A DNA stretch of 11,688 nt. Origin: Acidobacteriota bacterium (GTDB lineage Bacteria; Acidobacteriota; Blastocatellia; Pyrinomonadales; Pyrinomonadaceae). Each line of letters starts with the position of its first letter. Position 1 is the stretch's first letter. The notes below the pieces were generated by a model. That model did no database searches and had not been told where the DNA came from. It saw only the letters and a program-made list of their open reading frames with translations. The stretch lies in NCBI GenBank assembly GCA_003222835.1, contig QHXE01000274.1, forward strand, positions 1-11,688. Reading direction: 5' to 3'. A program made the translations under genes and the position numbers. Positions 1 to 6,368 of the stretch are shown here, in pieces.

Positions 1-352
1 CAAAAGTTGGCGCTTGTTGATAAACTTAGCCAGCAGTTGTGACGCTCCGTTAACTTCATTGTCTAGCGGCCATTGATGCGTTAATAGAACAAACCCTGAG
101 ACACCCGTAATGTCCTCGTCCCAGAAGGGTTCAAGTTGTTCCTCTAGTCTTCTAAACGAGCTGCTCAGATCTGACGTATCGATCCCCAGGAAGGCCAGAT
201 CATTGTGACGACTAAACCATGGCGCGTTATGAATCCAACTTGTAAGGTGAAGAAAAGTCTCAGGTGAATCGTGATTACCAGGAACCGACAGCCTGAGGGA
301 TTGAGGCCAATCATTGGAAATGCGGATCGGATATATGAAGGATTGAAGTCAC
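1..352 (-). pseudogene. Calcineurin-like metallophosphoesterase, broken by internal deletion, 3' end beyond window
   Basis: Reading the minus strand from a GTG at 352 gives a short peptide with ILHISDPHF, the N-terminal D-x-H metal-binding motif of calcineurin-like phosphoesterases; it hits a TGA at 313-311. In another frame, open from about 343 to the window edge, the chain contains VPGNHD (282-268), the family's Asn-His motif, then a tryptophan/histidine-rich stretch, FLGIDTSD, and FVLLTHQWPL, which resembles the C-terminal His motif. In intact enzymes a GD-x-x motif and several dozen residues separate D-x-H from GNHD; here only about 14 codons remain and the frames disagree. I infer an internal deletion plus frameshift, so the product should be inactive. 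The C-terminal frame has no ATG, GTG or TTG after its upstream stop. It lies 45 bases downstream of the BrnT antitoxin on the same strand. The substrate of the ancestral enzyme cannot be told. Confidence 0.7.
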
Positions 353-397
353 CCAAATTGATAAGCTGAGACCGTTTTGCGCCCGCTCGAAAAGGAA

Positions 398-622
398 CTA
401 CGGATGCGCCTTGTCTGACTGGTGCTGAATAATTCCCGCGAGCGCGCGCAAGGCCTGATTAACCGACTCGGAATCGGTAAAGACCTCAGCAACGTCAGGA
501 TCGAGCACGACGACATTTGCGCCTTGGGCAAATCGGCCAACGTACTTGCCACGCACGCCGCGCCTAAAGTCATATTCTTCCAACATCTCTGGATCGTGAT
601 CGTTATTCGATTGGCGACTCAT
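398..622 (-). CDS. Antitoxin partner of BrnT-family toxin (not of the usual BrnA type)
   Basis: This 74-residue protein follows the BrnT toxin gene and overlaps its end by 20 bases, the arrangement expected of a toxin-antitoxin operon. The start at 622 was chosen over a longer reading (to 697) because GGAAG lies just upstream and the extra residues only re-read the toxin gene. I see no ribbon-helix-helix pattern typical of BrnA. Instead there is a central EEYDFRRGVRGKY segment (residues 15-27), then NVVVLDPDVAEVF (36-48), then an SESVNQALRALAGII helix (51-65). From general knowledge, small proteins with YDF-x-x-G-x-RGKY and VVLDPDV are often encoded beside BrnT-like toxins. Its role would be to bind and neutralise the toxin and perhaps autorepress the operon; both are inferred. 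A degraded relative of the same pair lies at 1837-2049. Confidence 0.72.
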   Translation of the reverse strand: MSRQSNNDHDPEMLEEYDFRRGVRGKYVGRFAQGANVVVLDPDVAEVFTDSESVNQALRALAGIIQHQSDKAHP

Positions 623-884
623 ATCTCTTCCTTTCACTGGGTGAAGCCAAGCGCGCGCTAACGATTCGTATTCTAACACCCCGATCAGAATGCACAACCA
701 CGAGGTGACGTTGGCGATTGGAAAGACCCGTGATAACGAAACGATCTTCCTCAGCAGAATGCAGCGGATCGGGTATGGTTACCGAGAGCGTATCGAAAAA
801 TACGGAGGCAGCTTCAACAAATGAAACGCCGTGCTTCCGAAGATTGCTCTCTGCTTTTTGTGGGTCCCATTCGAACTCGGTCAT
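603..884 (-). CDS. brnT: BrnT-family type II toxin (ribonuclease-like)
   Basis: A 93-residue protein whose start matches the BrnT/DUF497 family: FEWDPQKAESNLRKHGVSF (residues 4-22), including the conserved Lys-His-Gly with His18, then an acidic helix and beta strands, and the C-terminal signature RIVSARLASPSERKRY (73-88) with Arg78, Glu84 and Tyr88. BrnT toxins have a RelE-like fold and cleave RNA, stopping translation; activity here is inferred from family. All of the expected length and motifs are present, so the toxin looks intact. It begins 27 bases after the thioredoxin gene stops, on the same strand, and its last 20 bases overlap the antitoxin gene, with the toxin first as in other brnT operons. 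The ribosome binding site is weak. Confidence in family is high. Confidence 0.86.
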   Translation of the reverse strand: MTEFEWDPQKAESNLRKHGVSFVEAASVFFDTLSVTIPDPLHSAEEDRFVITGLSNRQRHLVVVHSDRGVRIRIVSARLASPSERKRYESPIE

Positions 885-911
885 GTTGGCCCATGATGCT
901 GGGTCCGAGCA

Positions 912-1808
912 CTAATGTAAACCAGCCTGTGCCAACATCTCCAGAAACTGCCCTCGCGTGCGCATGTCGATGGCCTGGGCGACCAGTTTGCCATCGCGAT
1001 CGTAGACAAAACTTTTCGGAATCCCTTCGATGCGGAACAAATCTGTCACTTTGCGTCCGGGATCGAGAAGGACTGGATACGTGAACCTTTTCTCAACGAT
1101 TAGCTGTTTCACCTTACCGGCATCGTCGTCAGAAATTGCGAGCACTACGAGGCCCTGGTTCTTGAATCGCCGGTAGAGCGTTTCGAGGTCAGGCATTTCT
1201 CTGCGGCAGGGGTCGCACCAGGTGGCCCAGAAGTTAACCAGCACGACTTTGCCGCGCAGTGCTTGCAGCGTCCAGGCCTTTCCCTGCAAATCAGTCAACG
1301 TGAAGTCGGCCCGTTGGCGACTCTGATCGTCGGCGTCAAGTTTCGCGAGTGCGGCGGCGAATTGAGGATCGTCCGCGTTCGCCTTCACATGCTCGTAACG
1401 CACAAGCTCCGCGAGTTCCACATACGGAGGCGCCGGTTCCGTGCCCATCATCGGAGGCGGGTCTGCACGCAGGGCGTCAGCCAGCGTGGTCGCCACTTCC
1501 TGCAAAGTCTCGCGGCCAAAATCTCCTTCAGTGGATAGATTGGCAATCGCGAAAGCTAGATCAAGCTTATGTGGTTTCGCCGGCAGTCGGCGAATATCAA
1601 GCGCTAGCTGTTTGGTCGTTCGTGCTCTTGCGTCATCAGGCAGGCTGCGAAGACGGCGAATCTGATCCCGGATGGCTGCCTCCTGTTTCGTCCAGACGGC
1701 TTCTTGCGACTGGGCGGAAAAGCCACCCGCTATTAGCAGCAAGATGAGGCAAAACAAAAGGACCAACGGAAGGACCGCTGTGTCAATATGTTTTTCAGGT
1801 TGAATCAT
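912..1808 (-). CDS. TlpA/ResA-like membrane-anchored thioredoxin
   Basis: The 298-residue product has a hydrophobic segment at about 11-30, which acts as signal anchor or signal peptide, so the rest lies in the periplasm. Residues 36-165 are a helical, charged domain I do not recognise. Residues 168-298 are a thioredoxin fold of the TlpA/AhpC-TSA type: DFTLTDLQGKAWTL, then VVLVNFWATWCDPC with the redox pair Cys198 and Cys201, and the cis-proline loop GIPKSF (Pro264). Such proteins reduce disulfides in cytochrome c assembly or other envelope targets. The start at 1808 is preferred because the alternative at 1880 adds 24 residues that only translate the degraded antitoxin remnant upstream; no good ribosome binding site marks either. 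The gene is sandwiched between an intact and a decayed BrnT module. The client protein is unknown. Confidence 0.85.
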   Translation of the reverse strand: MIQPEKHIDTAVLPLVLLFCLILLLIAGGFSAQSQEAVWTKQEAAIRDQIRRLRSLPDDARARTTKQLALDIRRLPAKPHKLDLAFAIANLSTEGDFGRETLQEVATTLADALRADPPPMMGTEPAPPYVELAELVRYEHVKANADDPQFAAALAKLDADDQSRQRADFTLTDLQGKAWTLQALRGKVVLVNFWATWCDPCRREMPDLETLYRRFKNQGLVVLAISDDDAGKVKQLIVEKRFTYPVLLDPGRKVTDLFRIEGIPKSFVYDRDGKLVAQAIDMRTRGQFLEMLAQAGLH

Positions 1809-1836
1809 GAAACGCGTTATTATGTGAGCGCCGCGA

Positions 1837-2049
1837 CTAAGAACGCGCCTCTTCTGATTGACGCTGAATGATTCCAGCAAGCGCTCGCAATACCTGATTC
1901 ATCGATTCGAAATCGGTGAAAACTCTGGCGGCTCGTGCTCGTCATTCGACGCCTGACTCATATTTCTTCCCGTCGCTTGTCTTAGCTAACCGCTCTTCAG
2001 TGATTCGTATTGTATCATTCCGATCCGAATGTACAACAACGAGATGCCT
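1837..2049 (-). pseudogene. Degenerate second BrnT/antitoxin module
   Basis: This non-coding stretch aligns with the intact module at 398-720. Reading 2049 to 1942 gives a toxin C-terminus beginning RHLVVVHSDR and ending KKYESGVE; I count 22 of 35 residues identical to the intact BrnT. An antitoxin start (ATG at 1961) sits in the same overlapping position, but its frame stops after 20 codons. The antitoxin C-terminus continues in another frame from 1923 to 1837 (VFTDFESMNQ, then LRALAGIIQ), with 20 of 28 residues identical. The distance from the ATG to the VFTD codon is 38 bases here and 138 in the intact copy, so about 100 bases are missing and the frame is broken. The toxin N-terminal half is also gone. 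Neither protein can be functional. Confidence 0.85.
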
Positions 2050-2090
2050 GAAACAGCTAGAGATCCTGAAAGCGAATGTAAGGCTGAGCG

Positions 2091-2849
2091 TTAGAAATTG
2101 AACTGGCATCCGACGTAGGCGACCAACGTGGGCTGTGCAATTGCCGCCCCACGCAAACTTTTGCCTGACGAGAACAGTAGCGTGTAATGCTTGCCCATCT
2201 TGAAGCGCCCGCCGACATTAAAGATCAGTTCGTTGCCTGCAAAGTTGCGTTTGGCTGTGCCATGAATCTCGCCCACCAACTCGAGACGTTTATTGATCTT
2301 GCCTCCGATAACTAACCCGTAAAGCACTTCATCCTTCTCGCGCTGGACCACCTGATAGCCGAGCTCGCCGTTGATTGTGACAGGGCCCAGTTCGCGACTT
2401 ATCTCAACTGGTAACAGCAACTCACTGCCCTGCTCGACTAGTCCCCGCCTAACTGAAGAAGCGGAGGTCCTGATTTCAAGTTGCGGGTATGTGGACATCG
2501 CAAAGCCATGTCGATCCTTATCCAGGAAGCGCCACTTTACGCCGAGATTCGCACTGCCGATGCCTGATTGGGTTCCCCCTCGGCGTTCTTTCAGCACTAA
2601 CCAGGGAACTTCGGCCTTAAGCTGGATGTGCTGGCCCAATCCATAATTGATGTCTATCAGTGGAATCGCAAAAAGACGCTTATTTTGTTTTTGTGAAAGC
2701 GTCCAAGCGACGTTAATTTCCCAATGACCGTTTCCGGGCGTCTCTGGGTCATCAGTGAGCAACGGTGGGCCTCCTTGAGCTACGGCCTGCCGTGGCAAAC
2801 CGGCCGCGCAGACGGTAAAGACAAACAACAAGAGAATCTGTGAGCGCAT
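2091..2849 (-). CDS. Outer-membrane beta-barrel protein (phenol-degradation MetA-like transporter family)
   Basis: The product starts with a clear signal peptide (LLLFVFTVCAAG, cleavage likely after AVA at residue 24) and the mature chain opens with QGGPPLLTDDPETPGNGHWE, an N-terminus common in barrel proteins annotated as transporter or MetA-pathway phenol-degradation-like. The rest alternates polar and hydrophobic residues in short strands joined by charged turns (for example INYGLGQHIQLKAEVPWLV, LGVKWRFLDKD, FNVGGRFKMGKHYTLLFSSG) and ends in FNF; a terminal Phe is typical of proteins handled by BamA. A beta barrel of about 10-12 strands fits the 252 residues. The start at 2849 fits the signal peptide best; in-frame starts further upstream (GTG at 2867, ATG at 2933) would only lengthen the n-region. 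The cargo is unknown. It is transcribed away from the oxidoreductase operon. Confidence 0.7.
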   Translation of the reverse strand: MRSQILLLFVFTVCAAGLPRQAVAQGGPPLLTDDPETPGNGHWEINVAWTLSQKQNKRLFAIPLIDINYGLGQHIQLKAEVPWLVLKERRGGTQSGIGSANLGVKWRFLDKDRHGFAMSTYPQLEIRTSASSVRRGLVEQGSELLLPVEISRELGPVTINGELGYQVVQREKDEVLYGLVIGGKINKRLELVGEIHGTAKRNFAGNELIFNVGGRFKMGKHYTLLFSSGKSLRGAAIAQPTLVAYVGCQFNF

Positions 2850-2939
2850 AAGCCGTGGCCTGTTCACCCCCCTGTGCAGGTAGTGATTCAGTTGATCACT
2901 ACGCATTCTTAGCGCGGTCCGCTTGCAAGACATATGCCT

Positions 2940-2955
2940 GTAGCGGTGTCGCTAC
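2940..2955. promoter_or_regulatory. Short perfect palindrome in divergent intergenic region
   Basis: GTAGCG and CGCTAC (6+6) flank a GTGT spacer in the 249-base region between two divergent genes. It could be an operator for either gene, or a small hairpin followed by ATTTTT. I see no more specific signal, so this is a weak call. Confidence 0.25.
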
Positions 2956-3039
2956 ATTTTTCCGCACGGTGGCATTTATGTGCCGGTCTGGTTATTGATC
3001 ACATCCTTCACCCTCTGTCCCAAAATGCCAAGGCGGAGT

Positions 3040-3045
3040 TATAAT
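3040..3045 (+). promoter_or_regulatory. Candidate -10 element for the oxidoreductase operon
   Basis: A perfect TATAAT lies 54 bases before the start codon of the 2Fe-2S subunit gene. No convincing -35 box is found at 16-18 bases upstream, so the promoter may rely on an activator or be a chance match. A strong ribosome binding site, GGAGAGG at about 3086-3092, follows. Confidence 0.4.
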
Positions 3046-3098
3046 TAGCTTCCTTAAATCAAAGCGTCCTGAAAATCTCAAAGACGGAGAGGTTTCTT

Positions 3099-3566
3099 AT
3101 GGCCAGAATAACCACGCTCAATGTAAACGGCAAGAAGATGACGGTGGATGTCGATTCGACCGTCAGTCTGCTCAGCGTGCTACGCAACGATCTTAATCTC
3201 ACCGGAAGTAAGTATGGATGCGGCGAAGGTCAGTGCGGAGCATGCACGGTGTTGCTCGATGCACAACCCATACGCTCGTGCACTACGCAGGTCGGTCGCG
3301 CTGCCGGCAAACAAATCGTCACCATCGAAGGCCTGGAAAAAGATGGCAAGCTGCATCCGCTGCAGGAAGCTTTCATCAAGGCCGACGCGATGCAATGCGC
3401 GTATTGCACATCGGGAATGATCATGTCGGCAAGCGCGTTACTTAGTAAAAACCCCAAGCCAAGCAAGGATGACATCGTCAGCGGGATGAACGGCAACATC
3501 TGCCGCTGCGGGACATATCAACGGATCATCGAGGCGATCCGGATGGCATCAGGCGGGAGAACGTAA
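3099..3566 (+). CDS. 2Fe-2S subunit of xanthine-dehydrogenase-family molybdenum hydroxylase (IorA/CoxS-like)
   Basis: This 155-residue protein has the full two-cluster layout of the small subunit of molybdenum hydroxylases. A plant-type ferredoxin domain carries Cys41, Cys46, Cys49 and Cys61 (motif GCGEGQCGACTV), and a helical domain carries Cys100, Cys103, Cys135 and Cys137 (QCAYCTSGM and NICRCGTY). The clusters relay electrons from the molybdenum site in the partner subunit to an acceptor. It has no signal peptide, so I infer it is carried across the membrane bound to the Tat-signal partner encoded next. The length matches isoquinoline 1-oxidoreductase alpha-type subunits. A GGAGAGG ribosome binding site sits 6-7 bases before the ATG. 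No FAD-binding middle subunit is encoded nearby. A 247-base structured spacer separates it from the large-subunit gene. Confidence 0.93.
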   Translation: MARITTLNVNGKKMTVDVDSTVSLLSVLRNDLNLTGSKYGCGEGQCGACTVLLDAQPIRSCTTQVGRAAGKQIVTIEGLEKDGKLHPLQEAFIKADAMQCAYCTSGMIMSASALLSKNPKPSKDDIVSGMNGNICRCGTYQRIIEAIRMASGGRT

Positions 3567-3773
3567 CAGACTGCTGAAAGACTCCCTCTCCCTTTGGGAG
3601 AGGGCCGGGGTGAGGGTTTAGCAGAGCAGCCTAAGAATCTGATTTTCTTATTCTGAGCTGCGGGGGATGCATGAAGGAGAGAGTAACAAGGTGAGCCGCG
3701 TCGCTAAGCCCTCACCCTAACCCTCTCCCAAAGGGAGAGGGAAATGGACTCACTCAGAGATTCCTACAGTCTG
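3567..3773. repeat. Paired inverted palindromic repeats (REP/BIME-like) between small and large subunit genes
   Basis: Two copies of a palindrome occur in opposite orientation. Copy one at 3584-3604 is CCCTCTCCC-TTT-GGGAGAGGG followed by CCGGGGTGAGGGTTTAGC. Copy two at 3721-3741 is CCCTCTCCC-AAA-GGGAGAGGG preceded by the inverse of that tail (3704-3720). The outermost ends also match: CAGACTG at 3567-3573, directly after the stop codon, and CAGTCTG at 3767-3773. Between them 3626-3661 can fold as an imperfect hairpin (GCAGC and AGAAT arms). The whole 207-base spacer is therefore an inverted-repeat unit. This fills the intergenic gap; I see no gene in it. Confidence 0.85.
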
Positions 3774-3788
3774 TGCTGGCGCAGACTG
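3767..3788 (+). repeat. Hairpin CAGTCTG/CAGACTG just upstream of the large-subunit gene
   Basis: CAGTCTG (3767-3773) and CAGACTG (3782-3788) are perfect 7-base arms around an 8-base loop, ending 12 bases before the AGGAG ribosome binding site (3801-3805) of the next gene. The same 7-mer also begins the repeat unit at 3567, so the left arm could pair with either copy. Confidence 0.5.
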
Positions 3789-3813
3789 AAGTCTACGTTA
3801 AGGAGATGGCGAA

Positions 3814-5958
3814 ATGATCGACCAGAGAGATCTGACCAACGAAATTGAACCTGAGCGCTACGAACTCTTCGAAGGTCCAAGTTACTTTTTCCAATTCGAT
3901 CGTCGTGATTTCATCAAGGCGTTCGGGCTGGGGATTGTCTTTATCGTTCCCGTCACGCGCGCCCTGGCTCAACAACGTGGACAGGGCGAATCGGGACGCG
4001 GCGGATTCAACGAGCGACTGCCGCAGGAAATTGGCGCGTGGATTCATATCGACGAAGATGGCGGTGTCTCGGTGTTCACCGGAAAAGTCGAAGTGGGCCA
4101 GAACACGCGCACCTCGCTGACGCAAGCCGTCGCGGACGAGTTGCATGTTCCCGTTTCATCAGTTCGCATGGTGATGGGCGACACTGACCGCACGCCATTT
4201 GATGCGGGCACGTTTGGTAGCCGCTCGACGCCGACGATGGCGCCGCAGCTTCGCAAAGCATCCGCTGCCGCGCGCGAAATGCTGATCGCCATGGCTGCGG
4301 AGCAATTGAAAGTTGAGCCAGACGATCTCCGAATCATCGATGCGCGGTTCGTGAATCACGACAAATCTAAAACGCTCACGCTCGCCGAAGTTGCCAAAGG
4401 TCGCAAGCTGGTCAAAGTCATTCCCGAAAACATCGCCATAACTCAACCGAAAGATTGGACGGTTGCCGGCACTTCAACTCTGAAAGTCAATGCCCCAGAC
4501 TTCGTTACCGGAAAGCATGAATACACTTCGGATATAAAGCGCGAAGGGATGCTTTACGGAAAAGTGGTACGGCCTTCGGCTTTCAACGCCACTTTGGTTT
4601 CTGTTGACGCCAAAGCTGCCCAAGCAATCGCGGGCGTCAAGGTTGTGACTGACGGAAATTTCATCGGCGTGGTCGCATCTGACCAGCAAACTGCGACGAA
4701 AGCCGCCGGAGCCATCGCGACCGATTGGAAGGAAAGGCGTGGTGGTGGTGAAGGCGGAGGCGGCGGCGCCCGCCCGCAAGGATCGATTGCCGATGGTTTG
4801 GTAGCCGCGGACAAAAAGCTCGAGCAGACCTACACTGTCGCATACATCGCGCACGCGCCGCTGGAGCCGCGCGCTGCCGTAGCTGAGTGGAACGGCGACC
4901 AGCTCACGGTCTGGACCGGAACGCAAAGGCCCTTTGGGGTACGCACTGAATTGGCGGACGCATTTCACGTTTCCGAAGACAAAGTTCGTGTCATCGTTCC
5001 CGACACCGGCTCGGGTTACGGCGGCAAACACACCGGAGAATGCGCGGTCGAGGCGGCGCGTTTGGCGAAAGCCGCCGGCAAGCCGGTCAAACTCGTCTGG
5101 ACCCGCGAAGAAGAATTCACTTGGGCCTATTTTCGGCCGGCCGGTGTGATCGATATCAAGAGCGGCGTCAAGAACGACGGCACGATCACAGCGTGGGAGT
5201 TTCACAACTACAACTCCGGCCCCGCGGCCATTCAGGGAAAGTATGACATTCCGAATCAGCTTAATCAGTTTCATCAGTCGAATTCGCCTCTGCGCCAGGG
5301 TTCGTATCGCTCGCTGGCAGCGGCGGCGAATCACTTCGCGCGCGAGTCGCACATCGATGAGTTGGCACATGCGGTCAACATGGAGCCGCTGGAGTTGCGT
5401 TTGAAGAATACGAAGGACGACAGACTACGCAATGTACTGCAAGCTGCGGCGAAAGCGTTTGGCTGGGGAAAGACGAAACCGGCTACGGGTCACGGCTTCG
5501 GCATTTCGTGCGGCTTTGATAAAGGCGGTTACATCGCGACGTGCGCGGAGATCGCAATTGAAAAGCCGTCGGGCAAAGACGCGGAGAAGAAGAATGCCAA
5601 GGTCAAGATCGTGCGCGTTGTCGAAGCGTTCGATTGCGGCGCCGTCATAAATCCATTGCACCTGAAGAATCAAATCGAAGGCGCGATCACCATGGCCATC
5701 GGCGGCGCTCTGTTCGAATCGATCCAGTTTGAAAATGGCCGCGTTCTCAACCCCCGATTCTCTGATTATCAAGTGCCGCGTTTCAAGGATGTTCCTGCAA
5801 TCGAAGTCGTGCTGGTAGGAAGCAAAGACATTCCGTCGGCTGGCGCAGGCGAAACGCCGATCGTGGGTCTGGCGCCCGCGGTAGGCAACGCGATTTTCAA
5901 CGCCACTGGCATTCGTCTTCGAACGCTTCCCATGGCGCCGAAAGGTTTGATGGTTTAG
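3814..5958 (+). CDS. Molybdopterin-binding large subunit of aldehyde/isoquinoline-type oxidoreductase (IorB/CoxL-like), Tat-exported
   Basis: The 714-residue protein binds the molybdopterin cofactor and would hydroxylate an aldehyde or N-heterocycle with water-derived oxygen. A twin-arginine signal, DRRDFIKAFGLG (Arg30, Arg31), is followed by a hydrophobic stretch and a likely cleavage site after ALA (residue 52). A first cofactor-type region is seen at GKVEVGQNTRTSLTQAVADE, followed by the hammerhead-like segment (EYTSDIKREGMLYGKVVRP), then HAPLEPRAAVAEW, TGTQRPFGVR and GSGYGGKHTG. Glu680 in GAGETPIVG matches the catalytic glutamate. The N-terminal placement of a normally late segment and the Tat signal are typical of IorB-type subunits. 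Residues about 309-321 form a glycine-rich linker. AGGAG lies 8 bases before the ATG. The substrate cannot be told from sequence. Confidence 0.92.
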   Translation: MIDQRDLTNEIEPERYELFEGPSYFFQFDRRDFIKAFGLGIVFIVPVTRALAQQRGQGESGRGGFNERLPQEIGAWIHIDEDGGVSVFTGKVEVGQNTRTSLTQAVADELHVPVSSVRMVMGDTDRTPFDAGTFGSRSTPTMAPQLRKASAAAREMLIAMAAEQLKVEPDDLRIIDARFVNHDKSKTLTLAEVAKGRKLVKVIPENIAITQPKDWTVAGTSTLKVNAPDFVTGKHEYTSDIKREGMLYGKVVRPSAFNATLVSVDAKAAQAIAGVKVVTDGNFIGVVASDQQTATKAAGAIATDWKERRGGGEGGGGGARPQGSIADGLVAADKKLEQTYTVAYIAHAPLEPRAAVAEWNGDQLTVWTGTQRPFGVRTELADAFHVSEDKVRVIVPDTGSGYGGKHTGECAVEAARLAKAAGKPVKLVWTREEEFTWAYFRPAGVIDIKSGVKNDGTITAWEFHNYNSGPAAIQGKYDIPNQLNQFHQSNSPLRQGSYRSLAAAANHFARESHIDELAHAVNMEPLELRLKNTKDDRLRNVLQAAAKAFGWGKTKPATGHGFGISCGFDKGGYIATCAEIAIEKPSGKDAEKKNAKVKIVRVVEAFDCGAVINPLHLKNQIEGAITMAIGGALFESIQFENGRVLNPRFSDYQVPRFKDVPAIEVVLVGSKDIPSAGAGETPIVGLAPAVGNAIFNATGIRLRTLPMAPKGLMV

Positions 5959-6063
5959 GAGGAACTCTCATCTTGGAAATCTCATAGGTTAGGAAGGGTG
6001 GCTTGCCCCCGCTGCTTCATTTCGTATGTGAGTGGCCCTCAAATTAGAGTCATTGGAGTGTTG

Positions 6064-6363
6064 ATGAACCTGGTTAGCGCTGTCACAGTCCTCATCGTTA
6101 TGCTTGCCATGATTGTCCTTGCGCAAGGCGAGAAACGATCTTTTGAACCGGCCACTTTTTACAAAGCCGCCTGCCTCGAATGCCACGGCTCGGAGGCCGA
6201 GAAGAAATTCAATCCTGATTTACCGGAAGGTCAAATGATCGACTCCATTCTTAACGGCGCGAAAGCAGAAGGTTCGCGCGACATGCCGGCCTTCGCAGAA
6301 AAAGGAATTGACGAAACAAAAGCGAAGGCCCTGATTACTTATATGAAATCAATCAGGGAGTAA
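6064..6363 (+). CDS. Small mono-haem cytochrome c, exported
   Basis: The start at 6064 was chosen because GGAG (6055-6058) lies 5 bases upstream and the product then begins with a signal peptide (hydrophobic residues 3-20, LAQ boundary); a longer reading from 5998 adds unlikely residues. The mature domain of about 78 residues has one haem-binding motif, CLECH at 37-41, and a probable axial ligand Met74 in RDMPAF. This is the compact class I cytochrome c layout. Sitting just after the Mo and Fe-S subunits, it is the likely periplasmic electron acceptor of that enzyme, handing electrons to the respiratory chain. IorAB-type enzymes often have a cytochrome subunit as a fused or separate chain. 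It is followed by the next gene after 5 bases, so the two are probably cotranscribed. Confidence 0.88.
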   Translation: MNLVSAVTVLIVMLAMIVLAQGEKRSFEPATFYKAACLECHGSEAEKKFNPDLPEGQMIDSILNGAKAEGSRDMPAFAEKGIDETKAKALITYMKSIRE

Positions 6364-6368
6364 AAGAG

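Noticed and set aside
165..356. Minus-strand frame of 63 codons starting MGDFNPS
   Set aside because: It is a third register over the broken metallophosphoesterase; the motif-bearing frames are different.
623..697. N-terminal extension of the BrnT antitoxin
   Set aside because: The extra 25 codons only re-read the toxin gene; the ATG at 622 has a good upstream GGAAG.
1809..1880. N-terminal extension of the thioredoxin gene
   Set aside because: The extra 24 codons read the degraded antitoxin in another register and push the signal anchor away from the N-terminus.
1837..2049. Thioredoxin gene as cargo of a transposon bounded by the two BrnT modules
   Set aside because: The copies resemble each other only within the toxin-antitoxin genes; no transposase, terminal inverted repeats or target duplication is seen.
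4474..5370. Long open frame of 298 codons on the minus strand inside the large subunit gene
   Set aside because: It is antisense to a clearly coding gene, has no domain I recognise, an Arg-rich composition and no ribosome binding site; high-GC genes often leave such antisense frames open.
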